64,000 nucleotides of DNA from Lumbricus terrestris (Eukaryota; Annelida; Clitellata; Crassiclitellata; Lumbricidae): the NCBI GenBank assembly GCA_949752735.1, contig OX457042.1:24530300-24594299 (forward strand), written 5' to 3'. The stretch's first letter is position 1, and the number at the start of each line of letters is the position of its first letter. Shown here in pieces: positions 12,445 through 27,400 of this stretch. The position numbers and the translations under genes were made by a program. The notes beneath the pieces were generated by a model, which saw nothing but the letters and a program-made list of their open reading frames with translations, did no database searches and had not been told where the DNA came from.

Positions 12445-15400
12445 GTAAGCGTCTAGAATTGATTTGGAGCGCCTGGTTGAGTAATTAAATTTTCTACGAT
12501 ATGACTGGAGTACATGCATAAATGGAATAGCGGCCATGTGCCTGTGAGATGGTAACCTTGGCCACAGATGCGGACAAATATGAATTCCCTAATTGAGACA
12601 GATGGTCAGATTGTAGTTCACGCAGTTTATCTATTCAGGCACGTCATTTACACTTGTGACAATGCAATTATAAAGTCGCTGACAAAGTTATAAGTCATCA
12701 TTTGACCAATTGACCTGTTGTTTGTAAACAGCCTTAGCTAACAAGGTGACAAAAGCCCGGCCATGGATTATATAGGTTAGTAAGATTGTTATGCTGATGC
12801 AAAAAATGTAGAGATGTAAAGCATTTTAGTTACATGAAAAACATTTTGCAGTAGTGACAAAGCAATCTCAGTATTGTGGACATGCTTTCATATTGTGTGA
12901 GTAAGTAAGCAGACCTCCTTGGTCTCCTTGGTGGGGCCTTGTGTCCCTGAAAAATTTCCAAGATTTATATCTACTTGCGCAAATTTTGTGAGTATATGAT
13001 TGTGTGGGAGAACTTTTGGTATATATATTTGACTTTATGCAACAAAGGATTCTAATATAGCACGTTTCTCAAGATTGCAAAAGACATGCACTTGGGTAGT
13101 CCTTATAATGTAGCTTCTTCATAGGTTATCAGACATATTGGAAATTTAACGAAGTCAGTTTTAGGAGTTAAACCTAATGATGTTGAATCTAAAAACAAAT
13201 AACCCGTGAATAATGAACGAAGTAATCCACTGTCCTTATTTTAAGCCACATTTCACTTCATCTTGAAACCTTGTTGCGGCTTGTCAGCCTGATTTTGATT
13301 AAACGAATATATAATTATATATATATATATATATAATTATATATATATATATTAATTCCAAAATGTGCACTGAGTTATGTTGCCAAAGCATGCCCAATGT
13401 ATTTATGCTTTAATTGTTTAAAAAAAATGATGTGATTGTGAAAACTTGTCTTTGACTTTAGGCTTGGTCAGCTGTCGTGTTAATCAACCTCTGCCATGCA
13501 TGAACAAGATCGGACGATGCATGTCTACTGAAGCGGCCCCTGAAAACGAGGAATATCACACACTCATTAAAAACACGGAAAGAGCCAAAGGCATGTTTGC
13601 GTCATAGTTTTTTTGTTAGTCACAGTTATTTAATTAGTTAGTTGATTAGATAATTACTTAGGCCTACTTGAAATGTTTGACAATGATTCACTGAAGTATC
13701 ATTATAACACGCTCTATTCCAGTTCTGTACATGAGGGTATACGTGGGTATACAGCGTGTATTCACCTAAAAAATGTTTGGGCATAGTGTACTTAGTTCAG
13801 TAGCCTAAACAAGGGTATATGCCAATATACAGCCTGTACTGACCTCACAAAGAGCAAAGATTAAAAAATGTCATAAATAAAATTCTGACAAGAAAATAGC
13901 AGAAGATGGTAATTATATAATAAATAAAAATAATAAACTTTGATAACTAAGAAAAGTTCATCAGAAAATTTGACCATAGCGTGTACTCACCTCAAATTTT
14001 ACCAGTACAGCCCTACTCTGTTTTAATATGAATGCTTTAATTTATATAAATTAATGTCTTAAATTGACAGAACAAGTCATCATAGCAAGTTTCTGGTGTA
14101 ATTAATATTGTTTCAGGTCCCGCTGATACACTAGAGTTTCAGGCAGAGACTCGGAAGTTGTTGGACATTGTGGCTCGGTCGTTGTACTCGGAGAAAGAGG
14201 TAATTATGGTTATTGTTATCATGATGATGTCATAATGTTGATAATAGTCTTTGTTACGGTGTAGTTCTGTGCAAATTCCTAATATAAGTGGAGTGCCATG
14301 GAAGTAAAGTAACATTGGTCTCATGTGTCTCATAAGCTAACTTTATGCCTATGAAGTGTTAGTGAGTTCATTTTTCATAGCCTTGGTCAGTGAGACCCTA
14401 ACCATCACTGCGAGATCTTCCGAGTGATAGTGTACATCAGTGGTTCCCAACCTTTTTTGACTGTCGGGCCACTTTTTCTAAGGTAGAGGACACAAGGGCC
14501 ACTTTCTTAGTTGAAGGACATTAGGGAGCCACAAGGCTAAAATTTAATTAACTATAAAGGCGTATAAAATTGTTATAATTGAATCAAAATAGAATGTTTG
14601 ATGATATTTATTAGCGTCCAAATAAAATAATTTGTAATAGATAAGAATTATATATTCTATCATGTTCAAATTGTCAATTTTTGCATATAGTTTTCTTAGT
14701 TCATTGAGATGCTGCGGGCCATTTTTGTAGGCCAGGCGGGCCAGTTTTGGCCCGCGGGCCATGGGTTGGGAACCGCTGGTGTACATGTATTTGCTTATTA
14801 GAGCTTTGGTTGATAGAGGGTGCAGGAAAAAAGGCGAAATCTCAGAGTAGATTCCTGTCATTGCACTAGAGATGGTTGATTGAACTCTCCCTTCTAGCTC
14901 AGCGACCACTAGTGACCAGTCCTCTCCTCACTCTCAGATCTTCTCAGTGACAATATACATTTATTTGCTAATTAGTGCTTAGATTGATAGCTGGTGAAGG
15001 TGAATGGTGAATTATCAGAACAGATTCCTGTCATTTTACTAGAGAGGGTTGATTGAACTCTACCTTCACAGTATACCACTAGACTGGTTTCTTTCTGAAT
15101 TTCTTTCCAGGTGTTCATTCGAGAGCTCATCTCCAACGCAAGTGATGCCCTGGAAAAACTGCGTTACATGCAGATGCAAGGTGATGAACTTGTGGACAAA
15201 GGTCTACCTTTGGAGATTCACATTGCTCTTGATGAAGACAAGAAGACTTTTACGATACAGGTATGTGGATTTTGCTTTTATAGCAGAATATCTTGCTTTT
15301 GCAGATTTTTCTTTTGCATAATTAATTCTTTTAATGATTTTAAGGCAGGTTTCTGAATGAAACGAATTTAGGAGTAGAAAATTTTTGGCGTGCAAGATAT

Positions 15401-18400
15401 TGGATTTGTTACAGTTTTGCAGCAAAATTTCCTTTTATCCGATAATATTATTGGACAGTATGCGAATTATTTTATATTTTTGAATATCAATTCAGCCTTT
15501 AAGTAGTACTTAATGATATTTTGCTTTGTATGTTCATAGAATTGATGAGATTTACTCTGAATGGTCCATGTTATTGTATTTGCTTAAATATAAATTTTCT
15601 CAATTATGAAGTGGTAATCTTTTGTGTTCAGGACACTGGATTAGGAATGACAAAGCAAGAAATTATTGACAATCTCGGTATCATTGCACGATCAGGGTCC
15701 AGAGTGAGTATATGTTCAGCAAAGCGTTTTCTTTTTCAGTAACCAAGATTCGTTTTAGCTAGATGCTTCCTATCTGGGACATAATTTCTTCCAATTTAGG
15801 GCATTTTTGGATATTCAGAATTAAAAGTAACAATAAACTGAGAGAGATGTGGCAATGTAAACAGAGATAAATATTACTGAGATATATTACGGTTATATTC
15901 AAATAGGTCTGGGAATTCTACAGAGATTTGATCTGCTGTCTGAAGGATATTAATGTGCTTTTTGCAGTTTGCACGTTATAACATCCTTAAATGATTTTGC
16001 AAGTTGTAATTTGTCTTACAAATAGAAATTTGTACAGTGCCACTTTAGGATGAATTAGTTTTGTTTGTCTCATGATAATATATTTTACCAACTTAAGTAA
16101 TTTATCAATGTGCAAACAATGAATAGATTGTATTGTGTCTATAAATTTAATAAAGCGCCTCTCACAGTGCACACCAATCAGAGGCGCTCCCAGTGCGAAA
16201 GACCCTGGGAAAATAAAGTAGTTTTAAGACAGAAGAAGATGTGCTTTTGATGCCTTTAAATAACGAAGAACATGTCAATGATATTGTGCTGATTCCAAAG
16301 CGCAGGACCAATGAAGGCAAAAGCTTGAGTTTTGGCCAAGGCAATCTTTGCTTATGGTGGTGGTATTTACAGTTTAACGTCACTCTGTGGTAACAAAGAC
16401 CATTAGCGATGCCCTCCTCCTTTATCCAGGCTTGGGACTGGCACTGGCAGAGTGCAACCAGTGGCGGAGTTCTTTGCTTGTGGAACGAGGAGATCATGTC
16501 TGCCATCGCATGAGCATAGTGAACAAAAAGAGGATGCTGAAGCCATGAAGTTGTAGCGGATTCAGATGATTTGTGGGATATTTTGTAGGCATTTATCGAA
16601 GAAATTGAAGGCAAAGGCGGTCAAGTGGACAAAAACATCATCGGTCAGTTTGGAGTCGGGTTTTACTCGTCATTTATGGTCAGCAGCAAAGTGGACGTCT
16701 ATACGCAGTCGCATAAAGCTGACTCTCCATCCTACAAGTGGACGTCTGATGGGTAAGTCGATAATTTCCAAGGCACGAAAATGTTTAAATATCTGCAGTA
16801 AAGTAATTTGAAAATAAACTTAAATGGATTTGTTGTTAAGAAATAGTCAAGAAAGAAACAAGTTTAAGGGTATTGTTAGCAAATGATTTGAGTGGAGCCT
16901 TTTCATGATAAATCTGATGTGTACATTGTTTGTATTTATATGTTATAATCTTTGAATCTGGCAGAAAATTTGTGCAGTCTCTTTCTTATGTATTTATACT
17001 GCACTTCTCTAACAAAATAGCCTTTCAAGGGTGCTCCCAGTGCGATCAGCATTTTTAGAGGAGTGATTAGAAAGCACGACTATATATATATATTCATTTA
17101 ATTCATGAAAAAAGAGCAGGTTGACACACCGCCGCCTGGTACATAGTGACATTAAGAGATACAAACATGAAATTAAAGCGTCTTTCTAAATAGATCATTG
17201 TTAATCAGATTTAATGATTTGATGATTGTTTGCACTCTTGTAGAGGACTCTGGACTGATGTAGATATGGATGATGCATTTTTAATGACTATTACAATTAT
17301 GTAGTTTAGATGATTTATAAATGAAATTTTTCAGGTTGGGTTCGTATGAATTAAGCGAGGCGGAGAACGTTCAGCGTGGAACAAAAATAGTGATTCACTT
17401 GAAGGGCGAATGCTACGACTATGCAAAGGAGGACGTCATCAAAGGTTTTGTTTTTATGTCTTTGTTTTTGTGCTATGAGCATGCTACTGTGCTTCCTACT
17501 GCTTTGGAAGATAGGGAATTCATGCTCAACGTGAAACACATTTTAAATGCATGTTTTGTGGTTGTGTAGGCATAAAATGTTTGGATCTTTCATCTTGCGG
17601 CTCAGATACACTTGACTGATTTGTTGTAAAAGAATCGTTGAAAATCTAGAGACGCTAAATTGACCTCCATATAGTCTTGCTTATATTTAGCTAAACTTTG
17701 GTTTGCCAGTTTGCTGGTAGTGTTAGATTTGAATTCGTATCACTTTATTATTTTACCTGTTTTTCATTATTTATTTGCAGGGGTGATTAAGAAGTACAGC
17801 AACTTTGTTGGAGTTCCGATATTTCTCAATGGCAAAAGAGTGAACATAGTTCAGGTAGGATTTTGAAGTCGATAAGTTCTTAGATTTCTTCATAAATTTA
17901 AAAGTACTTAATGAGGATATACATTTTTGTACAAGAATAGTGTGAACGATGGGAGTTTAAAGGACAGTTTTGTGCAGGTTTGCTCAATGCTTAAAGTGTG
18001 GAAAAATAAGTGCCTTGATGCCCTTATTTTTCCAAAAAGTGCATGGACGCCCCTTACCTTTCCAGACTGTGCTGGCCAATAAGTGGCAGGATGGCATTCA
18101 GATTTTAAAATAAGTGCATGGACAGTGTCCATGACTGTCCAGCCACACTTTAAGCCCTTGGTTTTGCTACTATGGCAGGACCTGTCTTATACATGATATT
18201 TTTGTTTGGGTCATTCGTTTGCCGTTATTTATCTCTTGCTCTTTGAAACTGGATCACCGCTAGGCTCTTTGGACGCTGGAACCACGAGACATAACAGAGG
18301 ACATGCACGAGGAATTCTATCGGTTCATGAGTAATACGTTTGATAAACCTCGCTTCTACCTTCACTACAAGACGGACGCACCACTCAACATCCGAGCGCT

Positions 18401-21400
18401 CTTCTACGTTCCAGATTACAAGCCAAGTAAGTCGTTGCATGCATGTGCTTCGTTTTCAGGTAAGCAGGTTATCCCAATATCATCACTCGGCATTTTACAT
18501 GCTTAAGATCACTGCTTTTGTATTGGAGGGAGTTGGCCATTGGCTTAGCTAATGATGAAGTAGAACCTTGTTTAGGTATTTGGTAAAGTTACACTAACTT
18601 GCTTTGTGAAGTCAACGTACATATAGTCACTCAAGAGCTACTCTAGCTATGTGTCTATCTGTTTGCACCTGTCTGTCTATCTCTCAGTGGTCTCTAGTCT
18701 GGTATCCTAAATATGTGGTAGTTGTGAATGGATGCATGGATTTGTCTAAATGCTTAATACTTGTTTTCATATTTTCCATATTTGCATAAAAAATTGTATA
18801 TAAAAATTAGAATAGATTTACTTCAAGTGGGTAAATCATTTTTGTGATCATTGTACTTTCAGCTCTGTTTGACATGAGTCGGGAAACAGATGTTTCTGTG
18901 GCCCTCTACAGTCGCAAAGTGCTGATTTTGGGTCGAGCCAATCACATTCTTCCACGCTGGCTTCGATTTTTAAGAGGTCTGCTTACTATTTGTATATGCA
19001 GTATAAAGTTTTGCAGCCTTGGGTGTGCATTGTACGTATGTATGCATGAAAACATTTAATTCATTCATTCATTCATTCATTCATAGCATTTATATAGCGC
19101 CCCTTCAAGAAACTATTCAGAGGCGCTCCCAGCCCAACCACGAACAAAGAAAAAAGACTTGAGAGACTTGTAGAACCCGGCCGGATGGGCCACAAGTAGA
19201 GAGCGAAGCGTAACCGGGAGGTCGTTCCAGACTGTAGGCCCCACAACCGAGAAAGCACGGCACTGCTTAATAGCTAAGCGGGCCCGCGGGACCAGAAGTT
19301 CACCCCTAGCCGAAGAGCGAAGTACACGACGCGCTGCAACGTCAGAGACTGGACAGCAAAGATCACGCAAGTATGACGGAGCAGAGCCAAGGACACAGCG
19401 TGAGACCACAGCAGCAATGCGGTATGAGATCCGCTGGGACACTGGCAGCCAGTGCAGCACATTAATGCAGCACATTAATGTAGCACATTTTAAGTAACTG
19501 ACAAAGGTGCTGTGCCTATGACTGACTAGCATATCTGAACAAGTGTGTTTTAAGAAAGTTAGCAAATGTATGCTGCGCAGAGTTGAAGTACGTAAGTGCA
19601 GTGCCATATAAATTGACGTTATATTATTAAAGCATGATGGCTGGATGAACAGAAGTTGAAGTGCAACTGCTACAGTGTTGCACCTTCATATCTCCATGAG
19701 CCGCAGAGCCCAGCAATCAACGATCCAGCTGACTCGAGACTGAAATGCAGCTCCCTCGTGTGTGCGTGTGTGCCGGAACAGTGGCAACAATTTGGGCATG
19801 TGTCAGCATGATGGTCTTAAAAGCATTGCATTCTGCAGCAATAAGCCTGTAATGTTCTCACATATATCCAGTTATATGAGAATACTTAGGCTTGTTAATT
19901 ATTGGTGGTGCCATTAAGGATGGTGTGGATCTGGTGCAACCAAAACTTTCAACTGGATTTACCCTGAAATTTCACGTGCGAATAGTTTCGTTTTTAGAAA
20001 TGCTAGAATGTATTTTAAAGGTGTTGTAATAAGTGTCTAGAGTATTTACTTTCATTCAGTGCTGGACTGGTGGTAACTCACAACAATTTTTGTTTTGTGA
20101 TGATGCAGGAGTTGTAGACAGTGAAGACATTCCACTCAACCTCAGCAGGGAGCTTCTTCAGGATAGCAGTTTGATACGGTTCGTCAGTGTGTCTCTTGTT
20201 TCTGTAATGCATGCATCCGAGTTATCCATAGTTGTTTGATTTTTCATGTCAACTCTTCTCTGTGTGTACAAATCATTAAATCATTGGTGGGTTAAGTATA
20301 TGTATGTGCACTTGTTATAGCGCACCTTCAAGATTTATACTTAGAGGCGCTTCCAATTACAGCGCGGACACTGAATCGGAGTTTCACGCCGAAGCAGTGA
20401 GCAATTGCAAGTGAAATACTTGCCCAAGGTCCCTACACGGCGGCTTGAAGTGGATTCGAGCCTGCAACCCTCTGGCTGCAAGGAAACGAACATACCCACA
20501 GGTTGGACAGCACTGATGTGGTGCCTCTTTCAAGATACTGGCTCAGAAGCACTGAAGCAGTCCCATGAAGTCTTGATCAATGAGAGCAGTTTCAAGCTTT
20601 GATGAAGGGTTTGCGAATTGCGTATTTATAGTCGGAATTTTTTTTGTAGGAAACTTCGATGGGTTCTAACTAATCGAATTTTGAAGTTCTTCATAGAACA
20701 GTCGAAACGTGACAAGGAGAAGTATCTGAAGTTCTACGATGACTATGGACTGTTCTTTCGAGAGGGAATTGTCACAACACCAGAACAGGAGCAGAGGGTA
20801 GGTGTAGGAAAATCATTGCTCAGTGTGACTTTACCAAACTGCTGATGGGTTATCATGCAGTTTGATATAATGGATACTTACATGAATAATTTCCTGGGAT
20901 TACCTGTGGGGGTTCACCTCCTGGAGTCTTCTGCTTGAGTTACCTGTGGGAATCGCTTCTTGAAGTTTTCTGTTTGAGTTACTTGTGGGATTTGTTGCTT
21001 CTTTAGAGTCTTCTTCTGCTGGAGTCAGCTGTGGGATTCGCCTCTTGGAGTCTTCTGTTGGAGTCGTATGAGGGATTGGCCTCTTAGCAGTCTTTGCCTG
21101 TTATCGAATTTGCCTGTTGGGGGGGTCTTCTGTTGAATTTGCCTGTTTGGGTCTCCTGTTGAATTTGCCTCTTGGGGTCTTCTGTAAAACTTGCCTGTTG
21201 GGGTCTTCTGTTGAATTTGCCTGTTGGGGTCTTCTGTAGAATTTGCGTGTTGGGGTCTTCTGTTGAATTTGCCTGTTTGGGTCTTCTGTAAAACTGACCT
21301 GTTTGGGTCTTCTGTTGAATTTGCCTGTTGGGGTCTTCTGTTGAATTTGCGTGTTGGGGTCTTCTGTTGAATTTGACTGTAGTGATGTAGCTTTTCCGGA

Positions 21401-24400
21401 AAAGTATTTTGACGGAAAGTTTCCGGAAACTTTCCGGAAACTTTCCGAAAAACACATTAAACTCAGAAAATATAAGAATTTCACTCTCATAAATTTTTCT
21501 TATAGTTTAAACTCCTTTTATTTACAGTACTTCTGTTGATGCAAACAATGTTGAACTTAAAAATAATTAATATGAGCAATAAACACTATTCATTAGCATT
21601 TCAGACTAGAGCATATAGAAAACTAGTTGCTTGCATGTCTGCAGTCATCTCTGTTGCAGGAAATGTGTAAAAAACTGATATAAACATCAAAGTAATACAG
21701 CATCAATTTCTGTTTCTGTCTTATATTTTCATAACTCACAAATATGAAGGTGACTGAATGATAAAAAATATTTTCTATAAATTTACAGCAAAGTTTAATT
21801 GCATTTAATTCCTAAATGTACCGGTATTTTTGGGCTGTGTGAACAATTATCACTAACACTAGCAGTGCCATCTATTGAATAAACTATTACTTATAACCAC
21901 CTAAGACTGCTTATAGTGATGGATGTATTTAGTAGCATTATATTGAAAGAAAATTTCAGATTCCTTAGAATTGAGTATGTATTTAATAATATTTCATTGG
22001 CGGAAAAATACGTCGGAAAGTTTCCGGAAAATTATGAAACTTTCTGAACAATTTTTCCACCTCACAACACTAACTTCTGATAGTGATTGATGTATTTAGT
22101 AACATTATATTGAAAGAAAATTTCGGACTCATTAGAATTGAGTATGTATTTAATAATATTTTATTGGTGGAAAAATAAGTCTGAAAGTTTCCGGAAAAAT
22201 ATGAAACTTTCTGAACAATTTTTCCACCTCACAACACTTCTTCTTTTCCTTCAGGCTTGAATTAATCCCTCTCACCTCACAACACTAACTTCTGATAGTG
22301 ATTGATGTATTTAGTAACATTATATTGAAAGAAAATTCGGACTCATTAGAATTGAGTATGTATTTAATAATATTTTATTGGTGGAAAAATAAGTCTGAAA
22401 GTTTCCGGAAAAATATGAAACTTTCTGGACAATTTTTCCACCTCACAACACTAACTTCTGATAGTGATTGATGTATTTAGTAACATTATATTGAAAGAAA
22501 ATTTCGGACTCATTAGAATTGAGTATGTATTTAATAATATTTTATTGGTCGAAAAATATGTCGGAAAGTTTCCGGAAAGATTCGTCGGAAAGTTTCCGAA
22601 ACTGTCCGGAAAGATATGAAACTTTCCGAGGAAAGTTTCCGCCTCACAACACTATTTGACTGTACGCACAATTGGTCTCTTTTTTCCCCACATGGAGGCT
22701 ATTTATGACCTAATGTAGCACAATGATTGTTGCTGTCAGAGACCTGATGGAGCATGACTGAAAATCCATCTAGCTTGTATGATGATTGTTGTTTCACATT
22801 GAGAAGCTATTGATTGAAGCCTTGGACAGTATAGTAATCATGTTATTTTGGGCAAAAAGGTGAATGTAGAATTAAGATGTTCAAACACCTGCTTACCTAC
22901 ATGTATGTATATCTGTCTGTGTTTAGGAATGTATGTATGACTGTATGTACCGGAATATGTAATAATCAATCATCACATGAATTTATATAGCGCCCCTTCA
23001 AGATCTCTACTCAGAGGCGAAATAATATTATGTATCTATGTGTGTGGATGTATGTATTGTATTTATGTATGTAATACTATGTATGTATCAGGACACTAAA
23101 TAAGGCACATTTCTAAGTATCTAACTAAATTGGTATTTACATAATTACATACATACCATAGATTATACTTCGTAGTTAGTTATTTCTAATTACTGAGAAT
23201 TTATGTAAAATTTTGGTTCGTGCGAGCTTTATGATAAAATATTTGATTTTTGGCAGAATTCACTGTTGATTAATTCAATATTTTATTGGCTAATATATAT
23301 TTAAGACAGATTTTGTGAAGTGTTAGTTTTATTTTTAAAAATATTTTGATTATGAGCCATGCTGATTTTTAGGAGGAGATTGCCAAACTTCTGCGGTTTG
23401 AGTCGTCAAAGTTGGCACCTGGCGAGAGAACAAACCTCGACGAATATGCGAGCAGAATGAAGGCTGGATCAAGAAACATTTACTATCTCTCAGCTCCAAG
23501 GTAATTGAAGCGGCATTATGCTGGCACCCTCTTTATATGACCTTTACACACCATACTCCACCTCACTTTTTAGGGCATTAATTTGACATATTGTCTTTGA
23601 AAACCTTGTGCTGTTGTTAGTCAGTTTTTGATCCAGTGCCTCTGAGATACGTATTTGAATATCCACACGTGTACATGCATAAATTCATGGAATTCATATA
23701 CAGTTATACATGCATACTTGAAAGTCTTGAATACATACATACTTTTTGTATATATTATGGTAACTTCAAACCCAATTGGCCTGTTTCTTGCTCCAGCCAC
23801 TGGCCTAGTTAGCTACACCGGTAAGCTCGTGCGGCATTCGTCTGTTGGTTGCAACGGACTGCGGTTCAAGCCCCGGGCTGGGAGTTGACATTCAGAGATT
23901 TAGATATCTCGGGCTAGCACGTGTGGGATGCAGGGGCGCAAGCTCCTGTGGAGCGACCTTGGGCAAGTTGCTTACCCATCATTGTCTGTGGGGAAGTCAA
24001 CGGGAAACCACCTCACTCATCTCATCCCCAGGGGCGTAAAGCCAATGAACCTGCCTTCGGGCAGAGCACCATCATCATCATCATCATCATACCCAATTGG
24101 CATATAAATACATATGCATGCATGCATGGGCCTACGTTTATGCATGCTTGTGTTGTCTGATTTCGACATGCATAACATGCATGAGTGGTTATGGAATTTA
24201 CATTCATTCATTCAAGAATTTTTGCACCTTTTTGAGGGAACTACTCAGAAGCGCCGCCCTGGAGAACTCTAGAAAGCAGTTTTGAGTTTTTTTAAAATGT
24301 TTCAGTAAGATCCTCTTGAAGTAGATACGGCTCCTGTAGAGCCCATTCCAAACTACTGGATCCACCATGGAAAAGGCTCAGTTTTACATAGTTGCAGTTT

Positions 24401-27400
24401 GTGCGGATTGAACCAAGGTTCGGTGCAGAATGAAGGGCAGTGGCCTTGGATACCCATGGGGCAGTAGAGCTCATAAATAAATATATATAATATATTATTT
24501 TATTTATTTATGGTTAATTTTTTATACTTACATGCAATACATTATATAATACATCCTTACATGAGTGTGCGCGCGCACATTTGTGTACATAGACATGTGA
24601 AGAGATGCATATACTTAACTGTAACTGTAGTCGTCATTTGGCCGAATCATCACCGTACATGGAGGCAATGCAGAAGAAGGACATTGAGGTTCTGTACTGC
24701 TATGAAAACTACGACGAACTGGTCCTCATGAACCTCGCCCAGTACGACAAGAAGTACCTCAAGTCGGTCGAGAATGAACTTGTTGAGGACAAATCAGACA
24801 CTTCCACCGTGGATGGAGGTCAGTCAACTCTGGTGGTTCCAGCGCGAGTCAATTTTCTGTTTCTGTTAAATCATCCTGTGCCCATAGGCCACACTATTTC
24901 TATAATACAAAATTATTTAAAAACCTTGAAATCTTTCTGTATTCATAAGACATAGTATTTCTGTGTTTATGTATGCATAACTAAAGGCGCTTGTTGTTTT
25001 GCTTAGAAATTTGATTAAAAGTTTAAGTGGGGGTGAATTTTGCTTGAGCCTAAATGAAGAGAGCAGACTTAGAAAATGCTGCTTTTCGAGCTATACTAAT
25101 GTCTTACTATCCTGTCAGCTAATGGTTTACAATGTTATTTTCGGTTAATACAATGTATCAATGGCGGTTAGATTAGAGTGACTAGCTGTTGCATAGCGGG
25201 TGTTTTTAAATGCATCTTTTACCTGTTGTGATGGGATATTTTCATTCGTTCAGGTCCGGAGGGACTGAGTCAGGAACAATCAGATGACCTGCTCTCTTGG
25301 CTCCAAGTTGTTCTTGGGCATCGTGTCAGCAAGACTAAAGTAAGTCTTCAATTTTGATGTTCTCTCTTTCTGCCATGTAGCACCTTTCACTGTTTTATTT
25401 TCTCTCTGCCATATAGCACTTTTCACTGTAATATTTTCTCTCCACCATGTAGCGCTTTTTCACTGTTATATTTTCTCTCTGCCGTGTAGCAATTTTCACT
25501 GATATTTTCTTTTTGCCATGCAGTGCTTTTCACTGTTATATTTTCTTGCTATAATCTAGTATCTTTCACACCATAATCTAAGGTTTTCTTACTGCTGTGT
25601 AATGTTTTCACTTTGAAGTTTTTTTTACATTTATGTAGTATTTTATTTTCTAACTTAATTCTTTCTTTCTGTAGAACTGTTTTCTAACTTGTAAGCAGTA
25701 TTTTTACCGCCTTTTGACTTTTTAATTATTTGACCTGCTTTGTCCTTAGTGGCGGTGTGTTTTCTTTTAATTTACCAATCTCATGCCATGTACTAAATCA
25801 TATTTTATTAGAATCGATGCCATGGTCTGTGAAATATCTACTCAGCCCCACTGTAATTGGTTTCATATCCATGCTCGCATACAAGTTAAGGTCCACACTC
25901 TAATTACATGCATGTCAACTCTCATACATGCACGCATATATTCATCATAAAGTACTTTTTCTTACTATGTACATTGTACACTGTGTCCGTGGAAAAAAGG
26001 AACCCATTCAGTGTTAGACAAATATGTAAAGATTAAAACAATGCTCGAATTATAAAAATCGATGAATATTTACTATTTTCATATTTACGAAATGGGTCCC
26101 CTTTTTTCCGGATGCAGTGTATACATATTCTTAGGGACATGAAGCATTTCTTAGACGCATATTACAATACGTCTTTACTGTCTTCCTACTTTCATACTCT
26201 AATAATGATCATATGTGACGCAGGGGCTCGAAACCCGTCGTTTGTCGCTTACTAGTATATGACTGTGAATTCGCCCTAATTTGCGAAGTACTTAGTGAAC
26301 CGATTTTGATGCCGTTTGAGTTATCTGATTCAGAATATATGCCTCTAATGCTCAGAAAAATTTCAGAATAATAACTTAGTGGATTCAGTAGACTTGGATG
26401 ACACGAATATTCAGTAACTTTTTATTTTATTTTTTCAATATAAACTAATGAAAGAATCAAACGAGCACAACTTTTGTTAGAAAAAAGATAATTTCATTGT
26501 GTTAAAAGCATTTTAGAGCATGGTCATTGTCATTACAGCATATGATTAAATCAAAAGGTCAAAACCCGACATGTGACGGGTTTTGAGCCCCTGTGTCACA
26601 TATGTTAAACTCTGTTTAGGTGACAAAACGCCTCGTCTCTCATCCGTGTATCATCACCGTTAACGAGATGGGGGCTGCCAGACATTTCCTGAAGACGGCT
26701 CTGGCAGACAAGTCAGACGAGGAGAAGTTCCGTGTCCTCCAACCTACGCTCGAGATCAATGCATCTCATCCGCTTATCAAGAAACTCTACACACTCAAGT
26801 CATCGAACTCGGACTTGGCCCGCCTGGTGGCCGAACAGGCAAGTTCTTAATAGGTTTCACTTGTTGATAGCTGATGACGTTGCTGTTCATTTTATCTGTA
26901 TATTAACATGCCTAGTCACAGACTAGGTTTGGCTGATGAAAAGTATGAGATAATTTCTTGAAGGAGTTTATAGTAATAACTTGTGATTGTCTTTCATTAC
27001 TGATTTTAATCATATTGCGTTGCGTCAGTTTGAAAATAAACGAAGATTTATTTTTGACATTAACATTAATGGCCCATGGCTGGCTAACAATGGAGGAGAG
27101 GATGACAGGTGAGGGTGAGGGATAACATGGGATGTTGCCCTCCAGATGGGACATTTTGCTAAACTTGCATGCCATGCTGTATAATGTGTGTGTGCTTGTG
27201 TCTGTCTGTCTGTCTGTATGTATGTATATGACCATTTATATAGTGCCTTAACAAGAATCTCACGAAGGTGCTTAATGTAGCTACCCAACAGATCTAAACA
27301 GATGCGAGATTTAGAAAATGTTTCCTGAGATGCATTCGGTGCAATGTTGCGAATTGTTAATCGAAGACAGTTCTGTGTGGCTGGTTGGTTTAAATACATG

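Noticed and set aside
16162..16614. 150-codon minus-strand frame
   Set aside because: Crosses TRAP1 exon 6 antisense and the family C repeat; no recognisable domain.
21084..21490. Two antisense frames of 123 and 129 codons with [11 protein letters not shown] repeats
   Set aside because: They are different frames of the same 26-bp minisatellite, with no start context, splicing or conservation.
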